A stretch of DNA of 21,031 bases, taken from contig JADGRM010000005.1 in assembly GCA_017880945.1 (NCBI GenBank), positions 1 through 21,031 of the forward strand. Direction: 5' to 3'. Below, piece by piece: positions 7,362 to 15,136 of this stretch. Each line of letters starts with the position of its first letter. Position 1 is the stretch's first letter. Source of the DNA: Gallionella sp. (GTDB taxonomy: Bacteria; Pseudomonadota; Gammaproteobacteria; Burkholderiales; Gallionellaceae). The translations under genes were made by a program, and so were the position numbers. The notes beneath the pieces were generated by a model that was given only the letters and a program-made list of their open reading frames with translations, was not told the origin of the DNA and searched no databases.

Positions 7362-8335
7362 GACAATCTCACCCGTGGGTCGACGATCGTGTAGGAGATA
7401 TCGGTGAGGATCAGCCCGACGATATAAAGCAGCGAGCCGAGAAACACCATCGCGCGCACCACGCTGAAATCCTGTGCATTGATCGCATCGATGGTGTAGC
7501 TGCCCAGGCCGGGAATACCGAAGAACGACTCGGTGAGCAGGCTGCCCATGAACAGCAGCGGGATGATCACCACCACGCCGGTAAGTATAGGGATCATCGC
7601 GTTCTTCAAAACGTGGCGGAACAGCACCGCCAATTCCGACAAGCCCTTGGCACGCGCGGTACGCACATAGTCTTTGCCGATCTCTTCGAGAAAGATGGTG
7701 CGATACCAGCGGCTGCTGGAGCCGACGCTGCCGATCATGCCTATCATGATAGGCAACACCACGAATTTGAAGCCGCCCATGCCGCCGTCATAGCCGGAAA
7801 TAGGCACCAGATGCCACAACTTGCTCACCACGAACTGCCCTCCGATGATGTAGAACAAGCCCGACACCGACATCAGCAATACGCACAACGCTACCCCAGC
7901 CATGTCCAGAGTGGTGGCGCGAAACAGCGTCATCAGCAGCGCGAAGCTGACGTACGTCACCAGACCGATCAGAAAGGTCGGCAGCGCGATCTCCAGACTC
8001 GGCCCCATGCGTGTCGCGATTTCGCGACCGATACTGCGCCCGTCATCCGAGTAACCGAAATCGAGCACGAACATGCCGGCGGATTTCTGCCAGAAGATTG
8101 TGTCGGTAAGTTTGTCCGTGCCGTTTGCAGCGTTATTCAGCAACAACGGCTTGTCATAGCCGTGCTGCTGCTTCCACTTTTCGATCGAATCGGGTGTGAC
8201 GCGCTTGATGCCAAGCTGCATGCGCGCCATGTCGTCCGGCGTGTTCACCACGAAGAATAGGGCGAAGGTAAGCAGATTCACCCCGATCAGGATCGGTACA
8301 GCGTAAAGGATGCGGCGCAGCAGGTAGGCAAGCAT
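7358..8335 (-). CDS. ABC transporter permease, OppB/DppB/YejB-like
   Basis: A 325-aa inner-membrane permease that would pair with the OppC-like protein to form the translocation pore. The N-terminus MLAYLLRRILYAVPILIGVN is the classic OppB start with the first transmembrane helix. It is followed by a periplasmic loop with TPDSIEKWKQQHGYDKPLL. The EAA motif is visible as DYVRTARAKGLSELAVLFRH, and TESFFGIPGLG is the usual late motif. The gene is first in the cluster, 100 nt downstream of an unrelated membrane-protein gene. No binding protein is encoded on either side within the window. No strong ribosome-binding site is visible before ATG 8335. Confidence 0.9.
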   Translation of the reverse strand: MLAYLLRRILYAVPILIGVNLLTFALFFVVNTPDDMARMQLGIKRVTPDSIEKWKQQHGYDKPLLLNNAANGTDKLTDTIFWQKSAGMFVLDFGYSDDGRSIGREIATRMGPSLEIALPTFLIGLVTYVSFALLMTLFRATTLDMAGVALCVLLMSVSGLFYIIGGQFVVSKLWHLVPISGYDGGMGGFKFVVLPIMIGMIGSVGSSSRWYRTIFLEEIGKDYVRTARAKGLSELAVLFRHVLKNAMIPILTGVVVIIPLLFMGSLLTESFFGIPGLGSYTIDAINAQDFSVVRAMVFLGSLLYIVGLILTDISYTIVDPRVRLS

Positions 8336-8435
8336 GTTACGTCTGGTGTGAATGAATGATGGTTGCGCGGATTATAGGGCAATAGCTCATCCTGTTTGCA
8401 CTCGAATGAAACCGGATTCGGCTGACTCCTGGTAA

Positions 8436-9251
8436 CTAAAAGGGCACATCTCCGGCCACGCGCCAGGTCACGTATATCGCGCCAGCTGCGAAGGCGAAAG
8501 TCAGCAGCGCGAACAGCAGGCTTTGTATTCGGGGTGATCGTTTGGGCAGAGGCATCAGCCAGGCTGCAATCGGAATGGCTGCCAGGAGGGACAGCGCATA
8601 CCAGGGAAGATTTGCGCCCAGCACGGCTATGCAACCGGTCAGTCCGGCAATCAGCGCGAGTGGCAACGTGAATACTCGCCCGGCTGGCAAAGCTTTGTTG
8701 CTGAGCAGGTGGATGAATAATAGCGCTGCAGCGGATGACCCGAGTGCCAACCCGAATTGTCCGAGCAGAGCAGATGCGCCGACCAGGGCTGCACCGCCCG
8801 TGCCCATGCCCAGCGCGGTAGCTGCACTTGCGGCGCGTATCGGATCATTTTCAAGTTTGTCCATACCCCAGACCAGGATCGCGACATAAGCCGCGCAACC
8901 CGCGCCCCACAGCAGCACTACCTGGGGTGGATGTTGCTGGAGGATACGCTGTGCCGTCCAGATCGCGGCTGCTCCGCCGAGCAAGGGAAGCAGCGAAACC
9001 AGCCAGCGTGACCGCGATAAACTGAGCAGCAGGCCGAGCGCTGCGCTGATCAACCCCAATAGAACGATCTTGCGCGAGGCGGTCAGCGGATCGATGGTGA
9101 AGTCGCTGGCCAGGTATATAGTGACGGCAAATCCGGCGATGATGGCCAAGCCGCTCAGTTTGATGCGCTGGAATAACTCGGCGGTGAGGAGTGCGACCAG
9201 GAAGGGTGCGAAGCCGGCTTGCACGGCGGGGTGATCGAGCAGTTCTTGCAA
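8436..9251 (-). CDS. Unrecognised multi-spanning inner-membrane protein
   Basis: I do not recognise the family. Taking TTG 9251 as the start gives 271 residues (MQELLDHPAVQAGF...). CGGAGG lies 5 nt before this TTG, a much better ribosome-binding site than anything before the in-frame ATG at 9395, whose first 48 residues look non-coding. The protein has about eight or nine hydrophobic segments rich in Ala, Leu and Gly with short loops, and a few charged loops (MDKLENDPIRAAS; LPKRSPRIQS). No catalytic motif, His cluster or Cys pair is visible. It is followed 100 nt later by the ABC permease gene on the same strand and is divergent from htpX. A role in transport or membrane organisation is only a guess. 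Confidence 0.7.
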   Translation of the reverse strand: MQELLDHPAVQAGFAPFLVALLTAELFQRIKLSGLAIIAGFAVTIYLASDFTIDPLTASRKIVLLGLISAALGLLLSLSRSRWLVSLLPLLGGAAAIWTAQRILQQHPPQVVLLWGAGCAAYVAILVWGMDKLENDPIRAASAATALGMGTGGAALVGASALLGQFGLALGSSAAALLFIHLLSNKALPAGRVFTLPLALIAGLTGCIAVLGANLPWYALSLLAAIPIAAWLMPLPKRSPRIQSLLFALLTFAFAAGAIYVTWRVAGDVPF

Positions 9252-9353
9252 CTTAACCTCCGGTAGACCATCGAACAGCGGCGAGTTTACCACTATCGAA
9301 TCGGTTCTTGAAAACGGTCGCGCTTGATAATGTGTGCCCTTGAAATCCGGCGA

Positions 9354-9379
9354 CGCGCTCCCCATATTCGCGGAGCGCG
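9354..9379. promoter_or_regulatory. Inverted repeat in the htpX / membrane-protein divergent region
   Basis: Arms cgcgctcc (9354-9361) and ggagcgcg (9372-9379) are exact reverse complements around a 10-nt spacer, 55 nt before the htpX start. It may be an operator or a hairpin in a leader. No sigma-32-type consensus was recognised around it. A weak -10-like taaaat lies near 9407-9412. Confidence 0.35.
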
Positions 9380-9434
9380 GTGATACAGATGGCAAACTGC
9401 GCGGCTAAAATCTGACATTGGAGACTACAAGTTC

Positions 9435-10316
9435 ATGAAGAGAATCTTTCTGTTTGTTGTGACAAATTTGGCAGTGGTGTTCGTGATCAACATCACCCTG
9501 CGGCTGCTCGGAGTGGATCGCTGGTTGAACGAAACCGGCGGCATAAACTTCAGCGCGCTGCTGGTGTTGTCTGCCGTGATCGGTTTCGCCGGCTCGCTGG
9601 TTTCGCTGGCCATGTCCAAGTGGTCTGCCAAGCGTATGGTCGGTGCCCGGGTCATCGAAAACCCGATCGATCCGACCGAGCGCTGGCTGGTGGATACGGT
9701 GCGCAGACAAGCGCAAGCCGCTGGTATCGGCATGCCGGAAGTGGCGATTTACGATGCACCCGACGTGAACGCCTTCGCCACCGGATGGAATCGCAACGAC
9801 GCGCTGGTGGCGGTGAGTACCGGCCTGCTGCAAAGCATGAGCAAGGATGAGATCGAGGCGGTGCTGGCACATGAAATGAGCCATGTCTCCAACGGCGACA
9901 TGGTGACGCTGGCGCTGATCCAGGGCGTGGTGAACACCTTTGTGATATTTTTCGCCAAGCTGTTCGGATTCTTCGTGGATCGCGTGTTGCTCAAGAATGA
10001 TGGACGGAATGGTCCCGGCATAGGCGCATTCGTTGCTGAAATCGCGGCGCAACTGGTGTTGGGCGTGCTCGCCAGCGTCATTGTGATGTGGTTCTCGCGC
10101 CAGCGCGAATTCCGCGCCGATGCGGGCGGCGCCCATCTGGCCGGACGCAACAAAATGATCGCCGCGCTGGAACGGTTGAAGATCAACCACGAGCAGGCCA
10201 GCTTGCCGGAAAAGATGGCCGCGTTCGGCATCTCCGGCGGTCACGCTTTCGCGAAAATGTTCATGACCCATCCGCCGCTGGATGAGCGTATCGCCGCGTT
10301 GCGCAGCGGGCAATAA
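9435..10316 (+). CDS. htpX: Membrane zinc metalloprotease HtpX
   Basis: A 293-aa M48B protease of the inner membrane that degrades damaged membrane proteins, overlapping in role with FtsH. Two N-terminal hydrophobic helices (about 4-25 and 40-60) precede the zinc site HEMSH (146-150), with the third ligand in REFRAD (E225). Two further hydrophobic segments lie at about 158-182 and 200-220. The Gly-containing tail MTHPPLDERIAALR is typical. Length and start (MKRIFLFVVTNLAVV) match the family. GGAG lies about 11 nt upstream of the ATG, a somewhat long spacing. It is monocistronic: a bidirectional terminator follows, and the upstream gene is divergent. Confidence 0.97.
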   Translation: MKRIFLFVVTNLAVVFVINITLRLLGVDRWLNETGGINFSALLVLSAVIGFAGSLVSLAMSKWSAKRMVGARVIENPIDPTERWLVDTVRRQAQAAGIGMPEVAIYDAPDVNAFATGWNRNDALVAVSTGLLQSMSKDEIEAVLAHEMSHVSNGDMVTLALIQGVVNTFVIFFAKLFGFFVDRVLLKNDGRNGPGIGAFVAEIAAQLVLGVLASVIVMWFSRQREFRADAGGAHLAGRNKMIAALERLKINHEQASLPEKMAAFGISGGHAFAKMFMTHPPLDERIAALRSGQ

Positions 10317-10341
10317 CCGCTTCTGCAAAACGCGCCAAATA

Positions 10342-10366
10342 AAAAGGCCTGCGATGCAGGCCTTTT
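10342..10366. terminator. Bidirectional rho-independent terminator
   Basis: The stem aaaaggcctgc (10342-10352) pairs perfectly with gcaggcctttt (10356-10366) around a 3-nt loop. There is a T run on the plus side and an A run giving Us on the minus side. It lies 26 nt after the htpX stop and 30 nt after the mlaA stop, so it can end both convergent transcripts. Confidence 0.9.
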
Positions 10367-10395
10367 CATATTGAACTGTCCGCACTCCCGCCAAG

Positions 10396-11130
10396 CTACG
10401 GCTGGGTAGTGTCTTCCTCCATATCGTCGTAGCGGGTGCGCGGCGGGTTGCCGTCATACACCAGATTTTTCCGATACAGCAGGTAGCTGTCACGCGTAAA
10501 TTCATAGGGGTCTAGCATCGCCTCACGCAAAACTTTTTCCTGATCCAGCAGTTCGGCGCGCAGGTTGGTTCCCCTGGCCAGGTAAGCCTGATTGCGCGTG
10601 CGCATGTGTTTGATCTGGTACACAGGACTCGAATAGCCGTCGACATACAGCCCGGCGCTGTCGCGTAGCGTGCTGGGGCCCAGTATAGGCAGAACAAGGT
10701 AGGGACCGTTACCAACCCCCCACTTGCCCAAGGTCTGACCAAAATCTTCGTTATGCTTTTTCAGCTCGCCGGTTGATGCAACATCGATCAATCCGAATAC
10801 TCCTATCGTGGTATTTACGAAGACACGCATCCCATCAGAAAAACCCTGTACCAGCTTGAATTGCAGCAAATCGTTGGCGGTGACGACGACATCGTCCAGA
10901 TTGGAAAAGAAATTCGACACCATGGTTTTGCCTACCGCCGGCATGACGGCACTGTATCCTTGCGCGACAGGTTTGATAACGGCCTTGTCGACGGTGTCGT
11001 TAAACCGGTATATGCCGCGATTGAGCGGTTCGAGGGGGTCGTTCGGGTTGTGCGCCCCGGCGCAGCCGATGAGAAGCATGGGGGAGATCAACAGGGCTGT
11101 AGTCAGAAAAAGAGGGCGCATGCTATCCAT
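10396..11130 (-). CDS. mlaA: Outer-membrane lipoprotein MlaA (VacJ), phospholipid retrograde transport
   Basis: The protein is 244 aa with ATG 11130 as start (MDSMRPLFL), or 241 aa with ATG 11121; no clear ribosome-binding site decides. The signal peptide ends in lipobox LIGC with Cys at residue 23. The family blocks follow: DPLEPLNRGIYRFND, FFSNLDDVVVTANDLLQ, GVFGLIDVAS, then GQTLGKWGVGNGPYLVLPILGPS and the RDSAGLYVD region. MlaA sits in the outer membrane and removes mislocalised phospholipids from the outer leaflet, passing them to MlaC and the MlaFEDB pump. None of those partners is in the window. It is probably the last gene of the bamD-nudix-mlaA cluster (gap 64 nt), ending at the bidirectional terminator. 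Confidence 0.95.
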   Translation of the reverse strand: MDSMRPLFLTTALLISPMLLIGCAGAHNPNDPLEPLNRGIYRFNDTVDKAVIKPVAQGYSAVMPAVGKTMVSNFFSNLDDVVVTANDLLQFKLVQGFSDGMRVFVNTTIGVFGLIDVASTGELKKHNEDFGQTLGKWGVGNGPYLVLPILGPSTLRDSAGLYVDGYSSPVYQIKHMRTRNQAYLARGTNLRAELLDQEKVLREAMLDPYEFTRDSYLLYRKNLVYDGNPPRTRYDDMEEDTTQP

Positions 11131-11194
11131 GGTTGTTATATAGGCCGGTTTGACGGCACGGATTATAATTGGTATGAAAGTTGACGCAAAGTTT

Positions 11195-11740
11195 CTAAAC
11201 GGACTTGACGGGCGGCAGGAGGTCACTCATGCGGAACCGGAAAGCGCCGGTCTTGCGGTCGGCAAAGTAATGTTGCAGCGTGAAATACACCGGGCGGAAC
11301 GCCAGCGTGTCCCACGGAATATCTTCCTCGGCGAACAGTTGCACTTCCAGGCTTTCCACGCCGGGAGAAAAATCGAGATTCAGCAATCTGGCGCGGAACA
11401 GCAGGTGCACCTGATTGATGTAGGGCAGGTTGTACATGGAATACAGCTCGCCGATGTCCACCTGCGCATTGGCCTCTTCCAGCGTTTCACGCGCTGCGGC
11501 CTCGACGGTGGTTTCGCCGTTTTCCATGAAGCCGGCGGGCAATGTCCATAGCCCCTGGCGCGGTTCGATGGCACGGCGGCACAGCAGGATTTTATCCTGC
11601 CATTCCGGAATGGCGCCGACGATCAGTTTCGGGTTCTGATAATGGATTTCGCCGCAAACAGTACAAACATGGCGCGAGCGGTTGTCATCCGGCGGGAGGC
11701 GCAGTTCAACTGGGGCACCACATACGCTGCAAAATTTCAT
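11195..11740 (-). CDS. NUDIX hydrolase with N-terminal zinc ribbon
   Basis: A 181-aa cytoplasmic protein. The N-terminus holds a zinc ribbon, CSVC (C4, C7) and CTVC (C26, C29). The NUDIX box is at 70-92: G70, E76, R84-E85, E88-E89. The usual Gly near the end of the box (REUXEEXGU) is Asn91 here. NUDIX enzymes cleave nucleoside diphosphates linked to other groups, and zinc-ribbon members include NADH and ADP-ribose pyrophosphatases. The exact substrate is not determined. It lies 57 nt after bamD and 64 nt before mlaA on the same strand. The start codon lies within a 17-bp tandem duplication, and no good ribosome-binding site is visible. Confidence 0.9.
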   Translation of the reverse strand: MKFCSVCGAPVELRLPPDDNRSRHVCTVCGEIHYQNPKLIVGAIPEWQDKILLCRRAIEPRQGLWTLPAGFMENGETTVEAAARETLEEANAQVDIGELYSMYNLPYINQVHLLFRARLLNLDFSPGVESLEVQLFAEEDIPWDTLAFRPVYFTLQHYFADRKTGAFRFRMSDLLPPVKSV

Positions 11741-11757
11741 ACGCCGTAAAATTTCAT
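11724..11757. repeat. 17-bp imperfect tandem duplication spanning the NUDIX start codon
   Basis: 11724-11740 (acgctgcaaaatttcat) and 11741-11757 (acgccgtaaaatttcat) match at 15 of 17 positions. On the minus strand this duplicates ATGAAATTTT. The upstream copy opens a 6-codon frame (MKFYGV) whose TGA overlaps the NUDIX ATG as ATGA. Confidence 0.75.
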
Positions 11758-11797
11758 GTCAGGGGACTGGTGCGAGGATGAATCATTTCCATGACTG

Positions 11798-12577
11798 TTA
11801 ATGGGGTTTCTCGCTGTTCTTGTTTGCTGATGAGGCGACCTGGGGGAAGTTCTTGTCCAGCACGCGCTGTGCATCGTCGCGCAGCTGCTTCATGCCCATC
11901 GCGTCATAGCCCTGCACCAGTATCAGCAGCGCATCGCGCGTCGCTGGCGTATTCGGATAAAGCGTCAGCACTTCCTTGGCGCGGTTCACCGCGGCGATGT
12001 GCGCGCCACGGCGCTGGTAGTAACTGGCGACATGGATCTCGTATTTCGCCAGCGCGTTGAGCAGGTATTGCATACGCAATCTTGAATCGGGTGCGTATCT
12101 GCTGGAAGGGAAGCGCGTTATCAGATCCTTGAAGGCGGCAAACGAATCTTGTGCCGCTTTCGGGTCGCGCTCTGTGGGATCCTGCCCGAACGCCAAACCG
12201 AACAGGCCGATGTCGGCGTTGAAATTGGCCAGACCCTTCACGTAGTAGGCATAGTCCACATGCGGATTATTAGGGTACTGCTTGATGAAGCTGTCGGCGG
12301 CGGTGATGGCGGATTCGGCCTCATTCTGCCGGTAATAGGCGTAGGCGATCTCGATCTGTGCCTGCTGCGCGTAACGCCCGTACGGGTAATGCGATTGCAG
12401 GGATTCGAACTGTTTGATGGCCTCCTCATAACCGCCATCATTCAGGCTTTTCTTGGCATCGGTATACATTTTTTCGGCAGAAGCCGATTTTCCGGGGGTG
12501 TCGGCATCGGGCTTTGAGCCGAACACGCCGCAGGCGGTTAACGTAAGTAACAGGAATACGGCTAAACTATGGCGCAT
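11798..12577 (-). CDS. bamD: Outer-membrane assembly lipoprotein BamD (ComL)
   Basis: A 259-aa lipoprotein. MRHSLAVFLLLTLTAC gives a short signal peptide with lipobox LTAC (Cys16). The mature part is a run of TPR-like helices: YTDAKKSLNDGGYEEAIKQFESL, then YPYGRYAQQAQIEIAYAYYR, then FIKQYPNNPHVDYAYYVKGLANF, and RFPSSRYAPDSRLRM. These are the hallmark BamD blocks. BamD is the essential periplasm-facing lipoprotein that works with BamA to insert beta-barrel proteins into the outer membrane. The ATG (complement of 12575-12577) overlaps the rluD ATG on the other strand. It heads the probable bamD-nudix-mlaA cluster, so its promoter must lie inside the rluD coding region. Confidence 0.97.
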   Translation of the reverse strand: MRHSLAVFLLLTLTACGVFGSKPDADTPGKSASAEKMYTDAKKSLNDGGYEEAIKQFESLQSHYPYGRYAQQAQIEIAYAYYRQNEAESAITAADSFIKQYPNNPHVDYAYYVKGLANFNADIGLFGLAFGQDPTERDPKAAQDSFAAFKDLITRFPSSRYAPDSRLRMQYLLNALAKYEIHVASYYQRRGAHIAAVNRAKEVLTLYPNTPATRDALLILVQGYDAMGMKQLRDDAQRVLDKNFPQVASSANKNSEKPH

Positions 12578-13571
12578 GACAAATCCAGAAATTAATTTGC
12601 ACGATTATAACGCAAACCCCACTCGCTCCGAACCGGTACATTTCACCGTTCCCGATGAATATGCCGGATTGCGCCTCGATCAGGCCCTGGTCAGGTTCTT
12701 TCCCGAGTATTCGCGCAGCCGTCTGCAGGAATGGATCACCCAGCAGCAAGTCAAGGTGGACGGTGCATATGCAACGTCCAAGCAAAAAGTGTGGGGCGGA
12801 GAAAAGCTGGAGGTGCTGCCTCAAACTCATCCCGCCGAGCAACCCTATCTGGCCGAGGACATCGCGCTTGAAATCTTGTATGAAGACGATACGCTGCTGG
12901 TAATCAACAAGCCGGTCGGGCTGGTGGTGCATCCCGGCAGCGGCAATTGGGAGGGCACATTGCTCAACGCCTTGCTGCATCACGCGCCGCAATTGGCGGA
13001 CGTGCCGCGCGCCGGCATCGTGCACCGGCTGGACAAAGACACCAGCGGCTTGCTGGTGGTCGCCAAAACCATAACCGCGCAAACCGCACTGGTGCGGCAG
13101 CTGGAGGCGCGCAGCGTGCAGCGCGAATACCTGGCACTGGTGCATGGCGAGTTGACCCGAGCCGGAAAGGTGGATGCTCCCATCGGACGCCATCCAACCC
13201 AGCGCGTCAAGATGGCGGTCGTGGAAAACGGCAAGCCCGCGGTCACTCATTATCAGATCGAAAGAAAATTTCCGAGCTGCACGCTGCTGCGCTGCCGCCT
13301 GGAAACCGGGCGCACCCACCAGATCCGCGTGCATCTGGCCCATATTGGCCATCCTTTGGTAGGCGACAGCGTGTATCTCAAAGGCCCGCAGAAATGCGTG
13401 CCGCAACTGCGCGCCCTGTTAAGCGGTTTTCCGCGCCAAGCGCTGCACGCCACCCGTCTGGCACTTGAGCACCCGGTCAGCGGCGAGAGGATGGAATGGC
13501 ATGCGCCGTTGCCGCAAGACATGGTGCAATTGCTGCAACAAATCAAGGCGATTGTGAATGAGCCCGCCTGA
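12576..13571 (+). CDS. rluD: 23S rRNA pseudouridine synthase RluD
   Basis: A 331-aa enzyme that makes pseudouridines 1911, 1915 and 1917 in helix 69 of 23S rRNA (E. coli numbering). An N-terminal S4 RNA-binding domain (about 31-80, GLRLDQALVRFFPEYSRSR) is followed by the RluA-type catalytic domain, with HRLDKDTSG at 150-158 and catalytic Asp153. RTHQIRVHLAHIGHP is also present. ATG 12576 was chosen because it gives the right N-terminal length ahead of the S4 domain. The frame stays open further upstream, but that part is antisense to bamD. The 3' end overlaps pgeF by 14 nt, indicating coupled translation. Confidence 0.96.
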   Translation: MTNPEINLHDYNANPTRSEPVHFTVPDEYAGLRLDQALVRFFPEYSRSRLQEWITQQQVKVDGAYATSKQKVWGGEKLEVLPQTHPAEQPYLAEDIALEILYEDDTLLVINKPVGLVVHPGSGNWEGTLLNALLHHAPQLADVPRAGIVHRLDKDTSGLLVVAKTITAQTALVRQLEARSVQREYLALVHGELTRAGKVDAPIGRHPTQRVKMAVVENGKPAVTHYQIERKFPSCTLLRCRLETGRTHQIRVHLAHIGHPLVGDSVYLKGPQKCVPQLRALLSGFPRQALHATRLALEHPVSGERMEWHAPLPQDMVQLLQQIKAIVNEPA

Positions 13572-14292
13572 ACATTTGATCATTCCCGGCTGGCCTGCGC
13601 CCGCCAATGTCAAAGCTTTGCAGACCACCCGCCTTGGCGGCATCAGCAGCGCACCTTACGATAGCCTCAATCTGGGCGACCATGTCGGCGATGCGCCGAT
13701 GTCTGTGGCGCGCAACCGGATGTTGCTCAACACGCTGCTACCCAGTGAACCGGTGTGGCTGAAGCAAGTGCATGGCACTGTAGTGGCGAATGCCGATATG
13801 GCAGGGTGTTTACCGCAGGGCGATGCCGGCATCGCGCGGCATCGCGATGCGGTGTGCGTGGTGATGACCGCAGATTGCCTGCCGGTGTTGCTGTGCGACC
13901 AACAAGGCAGCGTAGTCGGGGCTGCACACGCCGGATGGAAAGGCCTGGCCGCCGGGATCGTCGAAGCCACCGTGCAGGCGATGGATGTTGCGCCGCATAA
14001 CCTGATGGCGTGGCTGGGACCGGCTATCAGCCAGCAAGCGTTTGAAGTGGGTGAGGAAGTGCGTGCCGTTTTTGTGGATGCCGACCCGCAGGCCGCAGCG
14101 GCATTCATCCCCGGGGAGCACGGCAAATGGCTGGCCGACCTTTACGCATTGACGAGATTGCGCCTGAACGCGTTGGGTATCACGCAGATCTACGGCGGCG
14201 GCTATTGCACCTACCGCGAGCGCGAACGTTTCTTTTCCTACCGTCGCGACGGTGTGACGGGGCGGATGGGGACTTTCATCTGGCTGGATTAA
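13558..14292 (+). CDS. pgeF: Peptidoglycan editing factor PgeF / multicopper polyphenol-oxidase-like purine phosphorylase (YfiH family)
   Basis: A 244-aa YfiH/DUF152 protein. The metal-site residues fit the family: H72 in KQVHGT, C107 in TADCLP and H124 in HAGWKG. The C-terminal CTYRERERFFSYRRD is the other hallmark. YfiH in E. coli removes misincorporated residues from peptidoglycan precursors, and related proteins act on purine nucleosides, so the cellular substrate here is left open. The ATG lies inside the last 14 nt of rluD, an order widely seen in proteobacteria. No terminator is seen between pgeF and the ZIP gene, which has its own promoter. Confidence 0.94.
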   Translation: MSPPEHLIIPGWPAPANVKALQTTRLGGISSAPYDSLNLGDHVGDAPMSVARNRMLLNTLLPSEPVWLKQVHGTVVANADMAGCLPQGDAGIARHRDAVCVVMTADCLPVLLCDQQGSVVGAAHAGWKGLAAGIVEATVQAMDVAPHNLMAWLGPAISQQAFEVGEEVRAVFVDADPQAAAAFIPGEHGKWLADLYALTRLRLNALGITQIYGGGYCTYRERERFFSYRRDGVTGRMGTFIWLD

Positions 14293-14313
14293 CCGGAGCG
14301 GAACGTCAACCTT

Positions 14314-14322
14314 TGGTATAAT
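14314..14322 (+). promoter_or_regulatory. Extended -10 promoter for the ZIP transporter gene
   Basis: TGGTATAAT (TG at 14314-14315, TATAAT at 14317-14322) matches the sigma-70 extended -10 consensus exactly. No good -35 hexamer sits at 16-18 nt, as expected for an extended -10 promoter. It lies 30 nt before the ATG and just after the pgeF stop, so the leader would be about 20-25 nt. Confidence 0.65.
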
Positions 14323-14351
14323 CCGCGCCCGTAATTTTCTGAGTAACCCCC

Positions 14352-15119
14352 ATGACCGTTTTGCTGTGGATCGTCGTCGCCAGCATTTTTGGCGGCGCAT
14401 TGAGTGTGTCGTGCGCCGCGCTGTTCGCCTTGAATGCGCGCGCGCATTGGGTGAACTCGCTGGTCAGTTATGCAATCGGGGCGTTATTGGGCGCGGCATT
14501 TCTCGAGATATTGCCCGAAGCACTCAAATTGAGCGCCAGCGTTTCGGTGGTCAGCGGCGCGGTGCTGGGCGGCATCCTGTTGTTCTTCACGCTGGAAAAA
14601 CTGCTGTTGTGGCGGCATTGCCACCACGATCATTGCGAGGCGCATGATCCCGTCGAACCCAAGGATCATGGGCGCAGCGGCACGATGATCATGGTGGGCA
14701 ACACTTTTCACAACTTCGTCGATGGCATCATCATCGCCGCAGCATTCTTGGCCGATGTGCATCTGGGTGTCGTCACCGCACTGGCGATCATCGCGCATGA
14801 GATACCCCAGGAGGTCGGCGACTTCATGATCCTGCTGCATTCCGGTTACACCAAGGCGCAGGCTTTGCTGCTCAATCTGGTGTCCAGCCTGGCCACGTTG
14901 CTGGGCGGCGTGCTGGCATATTACGCCTTGAGGTCGATGCAAAGCGTTGTACCGATATTATTGGCTTTGGCTGCGGCGAGCATGATCTACGTCGCGGTTG
15001 CCGACTTGATACCCGGATTGCATAAGCGCACCACCTTGCGCGACACGTTGGAGCAAGTGGTGCTGATTGCGTTGGGCATATCTTCGATCGTGCTGGTCCA
15101 ATTCATGGTGTCCGAATAA
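14352..15119 (+). CDS. ZIP-family metal (Zn/Fe) transporter
   Basis: A 255-aa inner-membrane protein with about eight transmembrane segments. The two diagnostic metal-binding helices are HNFVDG (120-125) and HEIPQE (149-154). Between TM3 and TM4 lies a His-rich cytoplasmic loop, HCHHDHCEAHDP (89-100) plus H106, as in ZIP transporters. These proteins take divalent cations, usually zinc but also iron or manganese, into the cytoplasm; the specificity cannot be read. It lies downstream of its own extended -10 promoter and 17 nt before rimO, so the two are probably cotranscribed. A link between metal supply and the Fe-S enzyme RimO is only suggestive. Confidence 0.93.
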   Translation: MTVLLWIVVASIFGGALSVSCAALFALNARAHWVNSLVSYAIGALLGAAFLEILPEALKLSASVSVVSGAVLGGILLFFTLEKLLLWRHCHHDHCEAHDPVEPKDHGRSGTMIMVGNTFHNFVDGIIIAAAFLADVHLGVVTALAIIAHEIPQEVGDFMILLHSGYTKAQALLLNLVSSLATLLGGVLAYYALRSMQSVVPILLALAAASMIYVAVADLIPGLHKRTTLRDTLEQVVLIALGISSIVLVQFMVSE

Positions 15120-15136
15120 GTTAATGAAAGTGTGTA

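Noticed and set aside
9405..10505. 366-aa minus-strand frame opposite htpX
   Set aside because: It is fully antisense to a certain gene, with His/Gln/Arg-rich composition typical of shadow frames in GC-rich DNA.
12567..13406. 279-aa minus-strand frame opposite rluD
   Set aside because: It is antisense to rluD and its composition is shadow-like.
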